From: Candidatus Accumulibacter meliphilus
Lineage (GTDB): Bacteria; Pseudomonadota; Gammaproteobacteria; Burkholderiales; Rhodocyclaceae
DNA length: 64,000 nt
Reading direction: 5' to 3'
NCBI GenBank assembly: GCA_003332265.1
Contig: QPGA01000004.1
Span: 21,413-85,412, forward strand
The notes under the pieces are model-generated. The model was given only the letters and a program-made list of their open reading frames with translations, searched no databases and was not told the origin of the DNA. The position numbers were made by a program, and so were the translations under genes. Numbering within the stretch: position 1 is the stretch's first letter; each line of letters opens with the position of its first letter. Positions 8,410 through 16,634 of the stretch are shown here, piece after piece.

Positions 8410-8873
8410 TGAATGACATTCCCTTGCACGTCTTTCGCTTTCACGTCAACTTCAGCCAGCAATCGCTGGCCAAGTCGAGCGGCGACGACGTCGCCCTTTG
8501 CCGGGGCGCGTTCTCCGAATGCACCGGGCTCGAAGCGACCATGGAACCTAAGGTGATCAAGGTCGGTGGCAGCAACTACGGTGCTGTGCAGCGTGCCGGT
8601 CCGGTGAGCTTCGCCACGGTGGTCCTCAAGCGCGGCATGACCGACACCCGCGACCTGTGGAACTGGTTCGCCAGAGTGGGCGCCGGCGCCTATTCCTACC
8701 GCCTGCAGGTCGAGATCGAGATGCGCAACAGCGCCGATCAGCCGGTGGTGCGCTGGGCGCTGCGCCGTGCGCTGCCGGTCAAGTTCAAGGCCGCCGACCT
8801 CAATGCCAAAGGCAGCGAGATCGGCATCGAAGAACTGCATCTGGCCCACGAAGGCCTGGTGCTCGTTAGTTGA
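8409..8873 (+). CDS. Second inner tube protein
   Basis: A 154-residue tube-family protein, paralogous to the product of 6315-6758. It shares the FRFHVNFSQ opening strand, the FSECTGLEATMEPKVIKVGG region, the KRGMTDTRDLWNWFARV segment and a closing IGIEELHLAHEGL. The start codon overlaps the stop of the second sheath gene, so sheath 2 and tube 2 form a translationally coupled pair parallel to sheath 1 and tube 1. A tube-initiator or baseplate-proximal ring (Afp5/Pvc5-like) is a plausible role. Confidence 0.9.
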   Translation: MNDIPLHVFRFHVNFSQQSLAKSSGDDVALCRGAFSECTGLEATMEPKVIKVGGSNYGAVQRAGPVSFATVVLKRGMTDTRDLWNWFARVGAGAYSYRLQVEIEMRNSADQPVVRWALRRALPVKFKAADLNAKGSEIGIEELHLAHEGLVLVS

Positions 8874-8881
8874 GGCGGGTC

Positions 8882-10027
8882 ATGTCCGAACTCCCGAACG
8901 AAGTCACCAACGCAGCTGCCCGCTTCGAGGCGATGACTGGTCCGCATCGCGAGCCGATCACGGTGCATTTCAATCCCGCCAGCCTGCAGCACACGGTCTC
9001 GAACACCCTCAAGGAAGAGGGCCAGGGCGCCAAGAAGAAGCAGTACGTCAGCCAGACAACGGCCAAGCTGACCATGGACGTGGTTTTCGACAGCACCGAC
9101 ACCGGCGAGGACGTGCGCATCACTACCAACAAGATGGCACAGCTCCTGCAGCCCATCCCCGAAGGCCAGAGCAAGAAAGTGCCACCGGTGGTGAAGTTCA
9201 GCTGGGGCGCCTACGCCTTCACCGGCATGGTGGAACAGTACAAGGAGACGATCGACTTCTTCGCCGCTGGCGGCTTGCCATTGCGCTCCTCGATCAATTT
9301 GACGCTGTCGAGTCAGGACGTCACTTTCGAGGGCGGCACTGGCGACAAGCCAGCCAAAGTGGACACCGAGCTTGCCCCCGAACCGGTGGTCGTTCCTGAC
9401 GACGAGGGACCGCTCGGTGGTGCCCAGGGCGCGGCCAACAAGGCCGGCGACCCGCGTGCCGCGCGCGGCATTGCAGCGGCCAACGGCGCGGCCAGCCTGC
9501 GCTTTGGCGCCGGCGGCGGACTCGCGGTAGGGGCATCGGCAAGTGTCGGTTTCTCGGCGGGTGCCGCGGTCGGCGCCGGCTTCTCGGCTGGCGTCGGAGC
9601 GTCGGCGGGTGGTGGTTTTTCAGCGTCTGCGTCGGCGGCGGGCTCGGTCGGGGGCAGCGCGAACCTGCTGCCGGCGGCAGCCTTCGCCGCTGGAGGTGGG
9701 GCCGGGCTGAGCGTCGGTGGTGGCGCGGGCTTGGGTGTCAGCGCCGGCGGAGGAGTCGGTGCAGGAGCCGGTTTGAGCCTTGGTGGCGGCGCATCGGCGT
9801 CCCTGTCGCTTGGTGCCGGAGCTTCGGCCAGTGCCGGCTTCTCGGGGCTGCGGGTAGAGAGCAAGCTGAGTTCACGGCCGCTCTCCACGGGCAATCTGCT
9901 ACAGAGCTCGGCGAGCATTTCGAGTGCCGGCAAGGTGGCCGTCGGTGGTCGTCTGATCGACGGCGGCGGTAGCGGTTTGAAAGCCGATGTCAGCGGTGAC
10001 GCCGAGTTCGTCATCGGCTCACGCTAA
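8882..10027 (+). CDS. Afp7-like tube/baseplate adaptor with a long Gly/Ala/Ser-rich tail
   Basis: A 381-residue protein. Residues ~1-165 match the contractile-injection tube-adaptor domain (CIS_tube, as in Afp7/Pvc7): VHFNPASLQHTVSNTLKEEG, KLTMDVVFDSTDTGED, VVKFSWGAYAFTGMVEQYKETIDFFAAGGLPLRSSINL. In Afp7 a LysM domain follows; here none is visible. Instead residues ~200-320 are a low-complexity run of glycine, alanine and serine with regularly placed Val/Phe/Leu (GAGFSAG, GGGAGL, GASASL), then a short ordered C-terminus (GRLIDGGGSGLKADVSGD). The start at 8882 is preferred to an upstream in-frame codon. The TAA stop is the first three bases of Element A copy 3. Confidence 0.75.
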   Translation: MSELPNEVTNAAARFEAMTGPHREPITVHFNPASLQHTVSNTLKEEGQGAKKKQYVSQTTAKLTMDVVFDSTDTGEDVRITTNKMAQLLQPIPEGQSKKVPPVVKFSWGAYAFTGMVEQYKETIDFFAAGGLPLRSSINLTLSSQDVTFEGGTGDKPAKVDTELAPEPVVVPDDEGPLGGAQGAANKAGDPRAARGIAAANGAASLRFGAGGGLAVGASASVGFSAGAAVGAGFSAGVGASAGGGFSASASAAGSVGGSANLLPAAAFAAGGGAGLSVGGGAGLGVSAGGGVGAGAGLSLGGGASASLSLGAGASASAGFSGLRVESKLSSRPLSTGNLLQSSASISSAGKVAVGGRLIDGGGSGLKADVSGDAEFVIGSR

Positions 10028-10150
10028 CGGTCATGACACGTGGAGACACCCCAAATCATGAAAGTCATGACCGTTTCCCTCTTCCCCTGCCCCTTCTCCC
10101 GCAAGGGGAGAAGGGAGTTTCGTGAGTCGCTTGCGCGACTTTCACATTAA
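10025..10150 (+). repeat. Element A, copy 3
   Basis: 126 bp, same orientation as copies 1 and 2. TAACGGTCATGACACG at the left end, the GTCATGACCG arm, the CCCTTCTCCC / GGGAGAAGGG hairpin, and CACATTAA at the right end, immediately followed by the AGGAG ribosome-binding site of the next gene. Its first TAA is the stop codon of the upstream gene. Confidence 0.9.
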
Positions 10151-10161
10151 AGGAGCGATTC

Positions 10162-10335
10162 ATGCCGATCATGATCGAAGAGATGCAGGCCGAGGTCCGG
10201 CCGGATCAGGAAGCCGCGCAGTCGACCAGCGCCGCGCCGGCGCCCGATGCGGCACGCGAGGCTGAGGCAGTCGAAGCGACGCTGCGCGAACTCGCGCTGC
10301 GCAACGAGCGTCGCCAGCGCTGGCACGCGGATTAG
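10162..10335 (+). CDS. Small DUF5908-like eCIS protein (57 aa)
   Basis: A 57-residue ORF with a good ribosome-binding site (AGGAG at 10151-10155) and an ATG at 10162. It begins MPIMIEEMQAEV and ends in a basic helix, LRELALRNERRQRWHAD. This matches the short DUF5908 proteins that occur between the Afp7 and Afp8 homologues in many eCIS loci: an N-terminal MPIxI strand, an acidic/alanine linker, and an E-R-rich C-terminal tail. The function is unknown. The next gene's AGGAG overlaps its stop codon, so the two are probably co-translated. Confidence 0.7.
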   Translation: MPIMIEEMQAEVRPDQEAAQSTSAAPAPDAAREAEAVEATLRELALRNERRQRWHAD

Positions 10336-10347
10336 GAGTTGGCGACC

Positions 10348-11442
10348 ATGCCTGCCGAAACCTCCGTCAGTCAATCCGCGGTCTATCGTGCCCGGCCGAC
10401 GCTGCGCCTCGCCGGACAGGAGGATCTGCGCGTTTCCGAGCTGCTCATCGGCATGCGCATCGAGGAATCCGAGGGGGGTATGAGTACCGCCGAACTGCGC
10501 TTCTCGAACTGGGCGAGTACCACCGACGGCGGTGCGGAATATGCCTTCGAAGACGGTTCTCGGCTGGCGCTTGGCACGGCCATCGAAGTCTACGCCGGCG
10601 ACGAGACGCAGGCCCGCGAGCTTTTCCGTGGCGTGGTCAGCGGCTTCGAGGCCGAATTCGCGCAGGGCTCGCCGCCCGAACTGGTGGTGCTTGCCGAAGA
10701 CCCGCTCGGGCGCGCGCGCATGGCGCGCCGCAGCAAGGTCTACAGCGACATGTCGCCGGCCGACGTGGTCAATGCCGTCGCCAACGAGCTCGGCCTGCGT
10801 CCTTCGGTGCAGGGTCTGGCCGAGCCGATCGCTACCTGGGCGCAACTCAACGAGAGCGATCTCGCTTTCCTGCGGCGGCTGCTCGGGCGTTTCGACGCCG
10901 ACCTGCAGATCGTCGGCGAGGAGCTGCAGGTGGCGGCACGCGGCGACGTTCGGCGCGGTGAACTGAGCCTCGAGCTGCATGGCCAGCTGGCACGCGCCCG
11001 GGTGGTGGCCGATCTCGCGCAACAGGTGACGAGCATCACTGCCGCGGGCTGGGATCCGGTCGGCGGCAGCGCTGTCAGCGCCGAGGTCGGCAGTCTCAGT
11101 CACGGCGGGCCCGGCAGCGGTACGAGTGGCGCCGACTGGCTTGGCCGCGCGTTCGAACGGCGCAGTGAACACCTTGGTCACCTGGCGCTGGCGACCGACG
11201 CCGAAGCGCGGGCAGTGGCCGAGGCGGCATTCGATCAACGCGCGCGGCGCTTCGTGCGTCTCGACGCCGTTGCCGAGGGCAATGCGCAACTGCGCGTCGG
11301 CAGCACGGTGGCGGTCAGCGGCCTTTCCGCGCGCTGGGACAACAGCTACTACGTCGTCGAGGCGCGCCACCGCTACGATGTGCGCGCCGGTTATCGCACC
11401 GAGTTCGTCGGCGAGTGCGCCTATCTCGGGGAGGCTTCCTGA
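10348..11442 (+). CDS. Phage late control D (gpD)/gp27-like hub protein, Afp8 N-terminal half
   Basis: A 364-residue hub protein of the phage late-control D family. It corresponds to the N-terminal (gp27-like) part of VgrG/Afp8 and forms the trimeric ring between tube and spike. Recognisable parts are RPTLRLAGQEDLRVSELLIGM, the barrel strand ELFRGVVSGFEAEF, the YSDMSPADVVNAVANELGL helix and the WAQLNESDLAFLRRLLGRFDADL segment. The start at 10348 is chosen because AGGAG (10334-10338) lies ten bases upstream; a TTG at 10339 has none. The following gene supplies the OB-fold spike part, so the VgrG-like protein is split into two genes here. Confidence 0.88.
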   Translation: MPAETSVSQSAVYRARPTLRLAGQEDLRVSELLIGMRIEESEGGMSTAELRFSNWASTTDGGAEYAFEDGSRLALGTAIEVYAGDETQARELFRGVVSGFEAEFAQGSPPELVVLAEDPLGRARMARRSKVYSDMSPADVVNAVANELGLRPSVQGLAEPIATWAQLNESDLAFLRRLLGRFDADLQIVGEELQVAARGDVRRGELSLELHGQLARARVVADLAQQVTSITAAGWDPVGGSAVSAEVGSLSHGGPGSGTSGADWLGRAFERRSEHLGHLALATDAEARAVAEAAFDQRARRFVRLDAVAEGNAQLRVGSTVAVSGLSARWDNSYYVVEARHRYDVRAGYRTEFVGECAYLGEAS

Positions 11443-12128
11443 TGGATCGTGCGCCGCATTTCCAGCCCGCCGCCGGATGGCTCAACGGTGCCCAGCTCGC
11501 ACAGGTGGTGGACATCGCCGATCCCGAGCGCCGCAACCGGGTGCAGATTCGCCTGCTCGCCTTCGATGCCTTCGAGGGCCAGGATGCACCGCTATGGGCG
11601 CGCGTGGTGTGCCCTTTTGCGGGTGCCGATCGCGGCGCTTTCCTGATGCCCGATGTCGATGACGAGGTGCTGGTGGTCTTTCTGCAAGGCGATCCGCGCT
11701 ATCCGCTGGTCGTCGGTGGACTGTGGAGCGGTGCCAACGCGGCACCGGCTGAACTCGGCGACGAAGGCAATCGCTTCAAGCGCATTCGCTCGAAGAACGG
11801 CGTTACCGTCACCCTCGATGACCAGCAGGGTCAGGAACAACTGGTGCTCGAAACACCGGGCGGGCAGAAACTTACGCTCTCCGACGGGCCGGGCAAGGTC
11901 ACCGTCGAGGACGCCAACGGCAATCGCGTCGTCATGGAGGCGGCACGGATCAGCATTACCGCCAGTGCCGAGGTCAAGGTCGAAGCACCGCAGGTCAAGA
12001 TCAGCGCCGGCATGGTCACCGTCGATACGGCCATGGCCAAGTTTTCCGGCATCGTCAAATGCGAGGTTCTGCAGGCGACGTCCGTTATCTCCACCAGCTA
12101 CACACCGGGAGCGGGAAACATATGGTGA
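11442..12128 (+). CDS. Baseplate assembly protein V / gp5-like spike, Afp8 C-terminal half
   Basis: A 228-residue protein. Residues ~15-110 form the gp5/VgrG-type OB fold (AQVVDIADPERRNRVQIRLLAF, VCPFAGADRGAFLMPDVDDEVLVVFLQGDP, LVVGGLWSG). The remainder is a run of short beta strands (TLSDGPGKVTVEDANGNRVV, then alternating I/V residues) typical of the triple-stranded spike needle. The start overlaps the hub gene's stop (TGATG), and seven bases overlap the next gene. Together with the hub protein it replaces a one-piece VgrG. No PAAR tip gene was found nearby. Confidence 0.88.
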   Translation: MDRAPHFQPAAGWLNGAQLAQVVDIADPERRNRVQIRLLAFDAFEGQDAPLWARVVCPFAGADRGAFLMPDVDDEVLVVFLQGDPRYPLVVGGLWSGANAAPAELGDEGNRFKRIRSKNGVTVTLDDQQGQEQLVLETPGGQKLTLSDGPGKVTVEDANGNRVVMEAARISITASAEVKVEAPQVKISAGMVTVDTAMAKFSGIVKCEVLQATSVISTSYTPGAGNIW

Positions 12129-13921
12129 GCCATCACGAGGTGATCCTCTCGGCCCCGCGCGACCTTGCCGTTGGCGGTGCGCCGGCGATCCTGCAGCGCA
12201 GCGACGACGACTTCATCGAGGCCGTGCTGGCCAGTCTGCGCGATGCCAATGGGCGCATCTCTCTGCGCGACAGTCTGGCGCGTCCGACCCGTATGGCCAC
12301 GGGTAGCGACACCCGGTCGCGCAGCAAACGCAATAGGGGCCGCGAGCTCTTCAACAAGCTGCGCGATGCCAGCCGCCAGTTGGGTCTCGCTGGCGGGCGG
12401 GTGGCCGCTGCGCTGGCGGTCACCAGCGAGCAGGAAAGTGGGCAGAAGAGCGAACGGGAGTTGGTCGAAGGCATTCGTCGCGCCGCTGAAGGGTCGCAAG
12501 TGCTCAAGCTCTTCCAGCCGATTCAGCGCCAGTTCAACCTGGCGGTGATGGAAGCGCGTTGCGATACACCGGGCGAGCCACGTATCGACCCGCAGCGGGT
12601 GGAGGGAGCCGGCATGGTCATCCGTCGGCTGGTGCGCGATGCCAAGGGGAATGAAGTGAAGCAGGGCTGGATGCGCGCCGGCGACAGCCTGAAAGGCTGG
12701 GCAAGCATCGCCGCGGCCGCCGACGGCGCCGCGCGCGGCAATCGCCACGACCCCGAAGCACTGCGCCGACTGAGCCGGCCGACGACCGGTCAGCCGGTCC
12801 TCGACCGTGAAGTGAGCACGCTGCTGGCGGCGCAGGAAGATGCGCTGCTCAACGAATCGGTGGTGCCGATGTTCGTCGCTCCGCCGGACGTCTGCAAGGC
12901 GGCGGCTGCGACGCTGTTCTACGGCCTGATCCCGACCACCAGCAGCGAAAAGGCCGAGGGCGGCGCGCCGGAGTTCGACGAGGCTGCGTTCGGTCCGACG
13001 ACGGCCGACTTCAAGGAGCATCTGGTCGGCCCGCTGCGCGGCCTCGCCGACAGCTTCCCGCGGCCGGGCCGTGCTCTGACGCCCGACCTGGCGAGCATCG
13101 CCGGCAATCCGGGCGACTCTGAGCGCAGCATGATGAAGCGCCTCCTGCTCCTGCTGCGCCAACTGGCTGTCGAGTTCGACGCTTTCGGCGACAGCGCCGA
13201 AGCCGATTCGCTGATGGAGGTGCTCAACGGCATTGCCCTGCCGCTCGCCGACGCCGTCGGCAAGCCAATCGCCGGCAGCCGCCCGGCGGGCGATTTCCTC
13301 GCCGCGGCGAGCCGCATCCTGCTCAATGAGGAATCGGTCTCGCCCGCACCAACCATCCCAGCGGGCTGGCCGGCGCTCGACGCCACTACCGGCGATGCCC
13401 TGTTGCGCGCCCTGTCGGCCTGCCTGCGTCTGCGTTTCGAGGCCGTCAGCGGCGTCGCCGGACGCTTCGACGACCCGGGTGCGCGCTACGTGCTGCGCGC
13501 TTTCGTGCGTCTCAAGCCCGAAGGTGTCTGCCCGGCCCGAACGGTGTGGGGCGACTACAGCCCGGCTTTTGTAATTGCCCCCTGGTACGAAGGCAGCGGT
13601 GCGCCGCCGCTACAGATTGCCTTGCCCGACCCGGGCGACAAGGAGATGCTCAAGAAGCTCAAGCCCAACGTTGCGTTCACCGTACCGGCGTCGATGCAGA
13701 ACCTGCTCGGCGGCGATCCGCTCGACCTGATGGACGGCAAGGAGCCGGCCGACAATGGCCTCAAGCTCGGCTGGATCTGCAGCTTCAATATTCCGATCAT
13801 CACCATCTGCGCCTTCATCGTGCTGAACATCTTCCTGTCGCTCTTCGACCTGTTCTTCCGCTGGATGATGTTCATCAAGATCTGCATCCCCTTCCCCAAG
13901 AAGAGCGGAGGTGAGTCATGA
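12122..13921 (+). CDS. eCIS-associated protein with C-terminal membrane helices
   Basis: A 599-residue protein of unknown family. Most of it is soluble and helical. A Ser/Arg/Lys-rich stretch near residues 60-80 and a QESGQKSERELVEGIRRAAEG helix are visible. The C-terminal ~55 residues are strongly hydrophobic, with two close helices (FNIPIITICAFIVLNIFLSL and a LFDLFFRWMMFIKICIPF segment) ending in a basic PKKSGGES tail. The start at 12122 follows GGGAGCGGG and overlaps the spike gene; the stop overlaps the gp25 gene (ATGA), so it is embedded in the baseplate operon. A membrane anchor or assembly platform for the particle is an inference from the helices and context. Confidence 0.6.
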   Translation: MVSHHEVILSAPRDLAVGGAPAILQRSDDDFIEAVLASLRDANGRISLRDSLARPTRMATGSDTRSRSKRNRGRELFNKLRDASRQLGLAGGRVAAALAVTSEQESGQKSERELVEGIRRAAEGSQVLKLFQPIQRQFNLAVMEARCDTPGEPRIDPQRVEGAGMVIRRLVRDAKGNEVKQGWMRAGDSLKGWASIAAAADGAARGNRHDPEALRRLSRPTTGQPVLDREVSTLLAAQEDALLNESVVPMFVAPPDVCKAAAATLFYGLIPTTSSEKAEGGAPEFDEAAFGPTTADFKEHLVGPLRGLADSFPRPGRALTPDLASIAGNPGDSERSMMKRLLLLLRQLAVEFDAFGDSAEADSLMEVLNGIALPLADAVGKPIAGSRPAGDFLAAASRILLNEESVSPAPTIPAGWPALDATTGDALLRALSACLRLRFEAVSGVAGRFDDPGARYVLRAFVRLKPEGVCPARTVWGDYSPAFVIAPWYEGSGAPPLQIALPDPGDKEMLKKLKPNVAFTVPASMQNLLGGDPLDLMDGKEPADNGLKLGWICSFNIPIITICAFIVLNIFLSLFDLFFRWMMFIKICIPFPKKSGGES

Positions 13922-14319
13922 GCACCAGCCAGCTGCCGCGTCCCCTGATCGGCTGGCCGCTGTTCGCCTTGCCGGACGAGCACGGCCGACTCGACTGGCC
14001 GGATCTCGAAGCCAGCGTGCGCCAGGGCATCCGCGTGATTCTCAGCACCCGACCCGGCGAGCAACTGATGCGCCCCGAATTCGGCGCCGGACTGGACCGC
14101 CTGCTGCACGCCCCCAACAACCTCGCCACCCGGCGCCAGATTCGTGACTGGGTGATGGACTCGCTCGGCCGCTGGGAGCGGCGCATCCTGCTCGACCGGG
14201 TAGAAGTGTTCGAAGTCCCCGACAAGCCCGCCGACCTGCGGGTGGAGATCGCCTATCGCTTGGCCCGCTCCGGCACGCCCGGCGCGCTGGCCGTGACCGT
14301 TCGCCTGGAGGAAGGCTGA
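13918..14319 (+). CDS. GPW/gp25-family baseplate protein (Afp9-like)
   Basis: A 133-residue gp25/GPW lysozyme-like baseplate wedge protein, which links the hub to the first sheath ring. The family pattern LEASVRQGIRVILSTRPGEQLMRPEFGAGLDRLLHAPNN is complete, followed by RQIRDWVMDSLGRWERRILLDRVEV and a closing beta strand. The ATG at 13918 overlaps the previous stop (ATGA), and its own stop overlaps the baseplate J gene (TGATG). Length and position are normal for the family. Confidence 0.93.
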   Translation: MSTSQLPRPLIGWPLFALPDEHGRLDWPDLEASVRQGIRVILSTRPGEQLMRPEFGAGLDRLLHAPNNLATRRQIRDWVMDSLGRWERRILLDRVEVFEVPDKPADLRVEIAYRLARSGTPGALAVTVRLEEG

Positions 14320-16634
14320 TGCCGATCCTGCCGCCCCGTCTCGATGACCGCAGCTTCGACGATCTGCTCGAAGATCTGCTGGCCCGCGTCCCGGCACACA
14401 CGCCGGAATGGACCAACCCACGCCTGGGCGACCCCGGTCGCACTCTGCTGGAGCTGTTCGCCTGGCTCGGCGACGCACTGCTCTATCGCGTCAACCTGAT
14501 TCCCGAGCGCCAGCGGCTGGTATTCCTCAAGCTGCTCGGGCAGGGCCTGCGACCGGCGCGGCCGGCTGCCGCCATCGTCAGTCTGGCTTTTGCCCAGCCC
14601 ACCGAACTGGCCGCCCTCACGCTCGCCGCGGGGGCGCGCATCAAGGCGCCGCTGCCCTTCGAAACGCTGGCCGAAACCACTTTGCTGCCGGTGGCTGCCG
14701 AGGCCTGGTACAAGCAGCCGCTTGCCGACGCCGATGCGGCGCGCATGGAGGCGGTGATCGTCGGTCTGCAGAAAGTGCATCATATCGACGGTGCTGCCAA
14801 AGGCTATCTCGCTTCGCCGCTGTTCGAAGGCGGTCAGGCGGCGAGTGGTGAGGGCGTAGACGTCTTCGCGCTGAGCGCTGATCGCGCGCTGTGGCTGGCA
14901 CTGATGGCGCCCGCCGCGCAGCGCCCCGAACAGCAGGCAGCGACGAATGTCGCCGCGCGCACGGCGCTCGGCGGCGGCGACAGCGGTGCGACCGCGATGT
15001 TGTCGGTCGGCGTGGTGCCGGCGATCGCCGCCCCGGCGCTGTTCGAGGAAGTCGGTCAGCGCGCGCGCGTGTCGGTGTTGTGGGAAGTGGTGACGCGCGG
15101 CGCCGACGGTATAAATGCCGACTACCTGACCGTCGAGCCCTTTCCCGGCGACGCCAACGACACCACCGCCGGGCTGACCCGGCCGGGCGTACTGCGCCTG
15201 CCGATGCCCGACGAAGCGCTGATCTGGGCAGCCACCAACGACGTCGGCGAGAACCCGCGCGCCGGCGTTGGCGACAATCCGCCGCGCCTCGACGATCCCG
15301 AAACAGCCGCCCGGCTGATCGGCTGGCTGCGTCTGCGACCGAAGCCGGGAAGCGGCGTCAGCAGTCTCAAGCTGGCCTGGGTCGGCATCAACGCCGTCGC
15401 CGTCGATCAGCGCAGCACTCTCGAAGGCCGCGTGCTCGGCGTTTCGACCGGCGCCGCCGATCAGGTCTTCCAGTTGCCGGTCGCGTCGGTCGACGCCGAC
15501 ACCCTGCGCATCCAGGTCGAGGAGCCCGGCCGCGGCTATCAGCCATGGCAGCGGGTCGATGATCTTGCCGCCATTTCGGCCGATGCGCTGGTGGCGCGTG
15601 AGGCGGCAGTGTTCGAACTCGACGCCGAGGCCGGCAGCCTGCGCTTCGGTGATGGCGTGCGCGGCCGGGTGCCGGAGCGGCAGATGCGCATCCGCCTGGA
15701 CTATGGCCGCTTCGGTGGTGGCCGCGCCGGCAACCTGCCGGCGGCCAGCCTGAGCGAAGTCTCTTCGGCCCGGCTGGTCGGTGCGGCGCGCACCATGCCG
15801 GCGATCAAGGTGCTGCAGCCGCTGGCCACCGCCGGCGGTGAAGATGCCGAAAGCCTGGCCCGCGCCGAACAGCGCATTCCCTCGCTGCTGCGTCATCGCG
15901 AGCGCGCGGTGACTGCCGACGATTACCGCCGCCTGGCGCAGGAAGTGCCGGGCACCGACGTGGCGCGCGTCGAGTTGATGCCGCGCTTCAAACCACGCGA
16001 GCGACGCTTCGATGTGCCCGGCGTGGTCAGCGTGATGGTCTTGCCGGCGCAGCCTTTCGGCAAGGCGCCGAACCCGCGTCCCGACAGGCCGTTCATCGAA
16101 CGCGTGCATGCGCATCTGTCGGTGCGCACGCCGCTGGCCACCGAACTGTACGTGATCGGCTGTGAATACGTGCCGCTCGGCGTCTCGGTGGGCGTGACGA
16201 TCCGCGACGGTTTCGGTCGCGAGGCCGTGCTCTTCGAGCTGCGCGAAGCCTTGCGCCGGCTGCTCTGGCCGCTGCCGCCGCATGGGCCGGGTGGCGCCGG
16301 CTGGCCGCTCGGTCGCACGCTGCGCGAGCGCGAACTGGAAGTGGAAATCTCGCGGGTCGCCGGCGTTGCCGAGGTCGGCGGCATCAACCTCTTCGAACGT
16401 GCCGAGATTGCGGGCCAGGGTCAATGGCGGCTGCTGACGCGCAATACACCCGATGGCAGTCAGTCGCTGAAGCTCGCCGCTTGGCAGCTGCCCGAACTGC
16501 TGTCGGTGGTGGCGGTCGATACGCCGGCCGGCAGCAGTGGTGGCAGTAGCGCGCCGGGCGACCTTTCGGCGCTGCCCAATCCCTTCGCCGACGACGCAGC
16601 TGTCGCCGTGCCGGTCGTGCCCGAGCTGTGCTGA
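14319..16634 (+). CDS. Baseplate J/gp47-family protein (Afp11-like)
   Basis: A 771-residue baseplate wedge protein. The N-terminal motif DPGRTLLELFAWLGDALLYRVNLIPERQRLVFLKLLG is the hallmark of the Afp11/gp6-like proteins of eCIS. The middle holds beta-rich insertions, then the J-family segment LRFGDGVRGRVPERQMRIRLDY and RERAVTADDYRRLAQEVPGTDVARVE. The C-terminal region has the usual TPLATELYVIGCEYVPLGVSV strands, and a serine/glycine linker near the end (SSGGSSAPG). It is translationally coupled on both sides. Confidence 0.93.
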   Translation: MPILPPRLDDRSFDDLLEDLLARVPAHTPEWTNPRLGDPGRTLLELFAWLGDALLYRVNLIPERQRLVFLKLLGQGLRPARPAAAIVSLAFAQPTELAALTLAAGARIKAPLPFETLAETTLLPVAAEAWYKQPLADADAARMEAVIVGLQKVHHIDGAAKGYLASPLFEGGQAASGEGVDVFALSADRALWLALMAPAAQRPEQQAATNVAARTALGGGDSGATAMLSVGVVPAIAAPALFEEVGQRARVSVLWEVVTRGADGINADYLTVEPFPGDANDTTAGLTRPGVLRLPMPDEALIWAATNDVGENPRAGVGDNPPRLDDPETAARLIGWLRLRPKPGSGVSSLKLAWVGINAVAVDQRSTLEGRVLGVSTGAADQVFQLPVASVDADTLRIQVEEPGRGYQPWQRVDDLAAISADALVAREAAVFELDAEAGSLRFGDGVRGRVPERQMRIRLDYGRFGGGRAGNLPAASLSEVSSARLVGAARTMPAIKVLQPLATAGGEDAESLARAEQRIPSLLRHRERAVTADDYRRLAQEVPGTDVARVELMPRFKPRERRFDVPGVVSVMVLPAQPFGKAPNPRPDRPFIERVHAHLSVRTPLATELYVIGCEYVPLGVSVGVTIRDGFGREAVLFELREALRRLLWPLPPHGPGGAGWPLGRTLRERELEVEISRVAGVAEVGGINLFERAEIAGQGQWRLLTRNTPDGSQSLKLAAWQLPELLSVVAVDTPAGSSGGSSAPGDLSALPNPFADDAAVAVPVVPELC

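Noticed and set aside
14253-16424. 723-aa minus-strand open frame opposite the baseplate J gene (and similar long antisense frames at 2833-3678, 23853-25739, 26073-27707, 31680-34454)
   Set aside because: These are antisense shadows produced by high GC3 codon use; no domains, start signals or gene-like composition.
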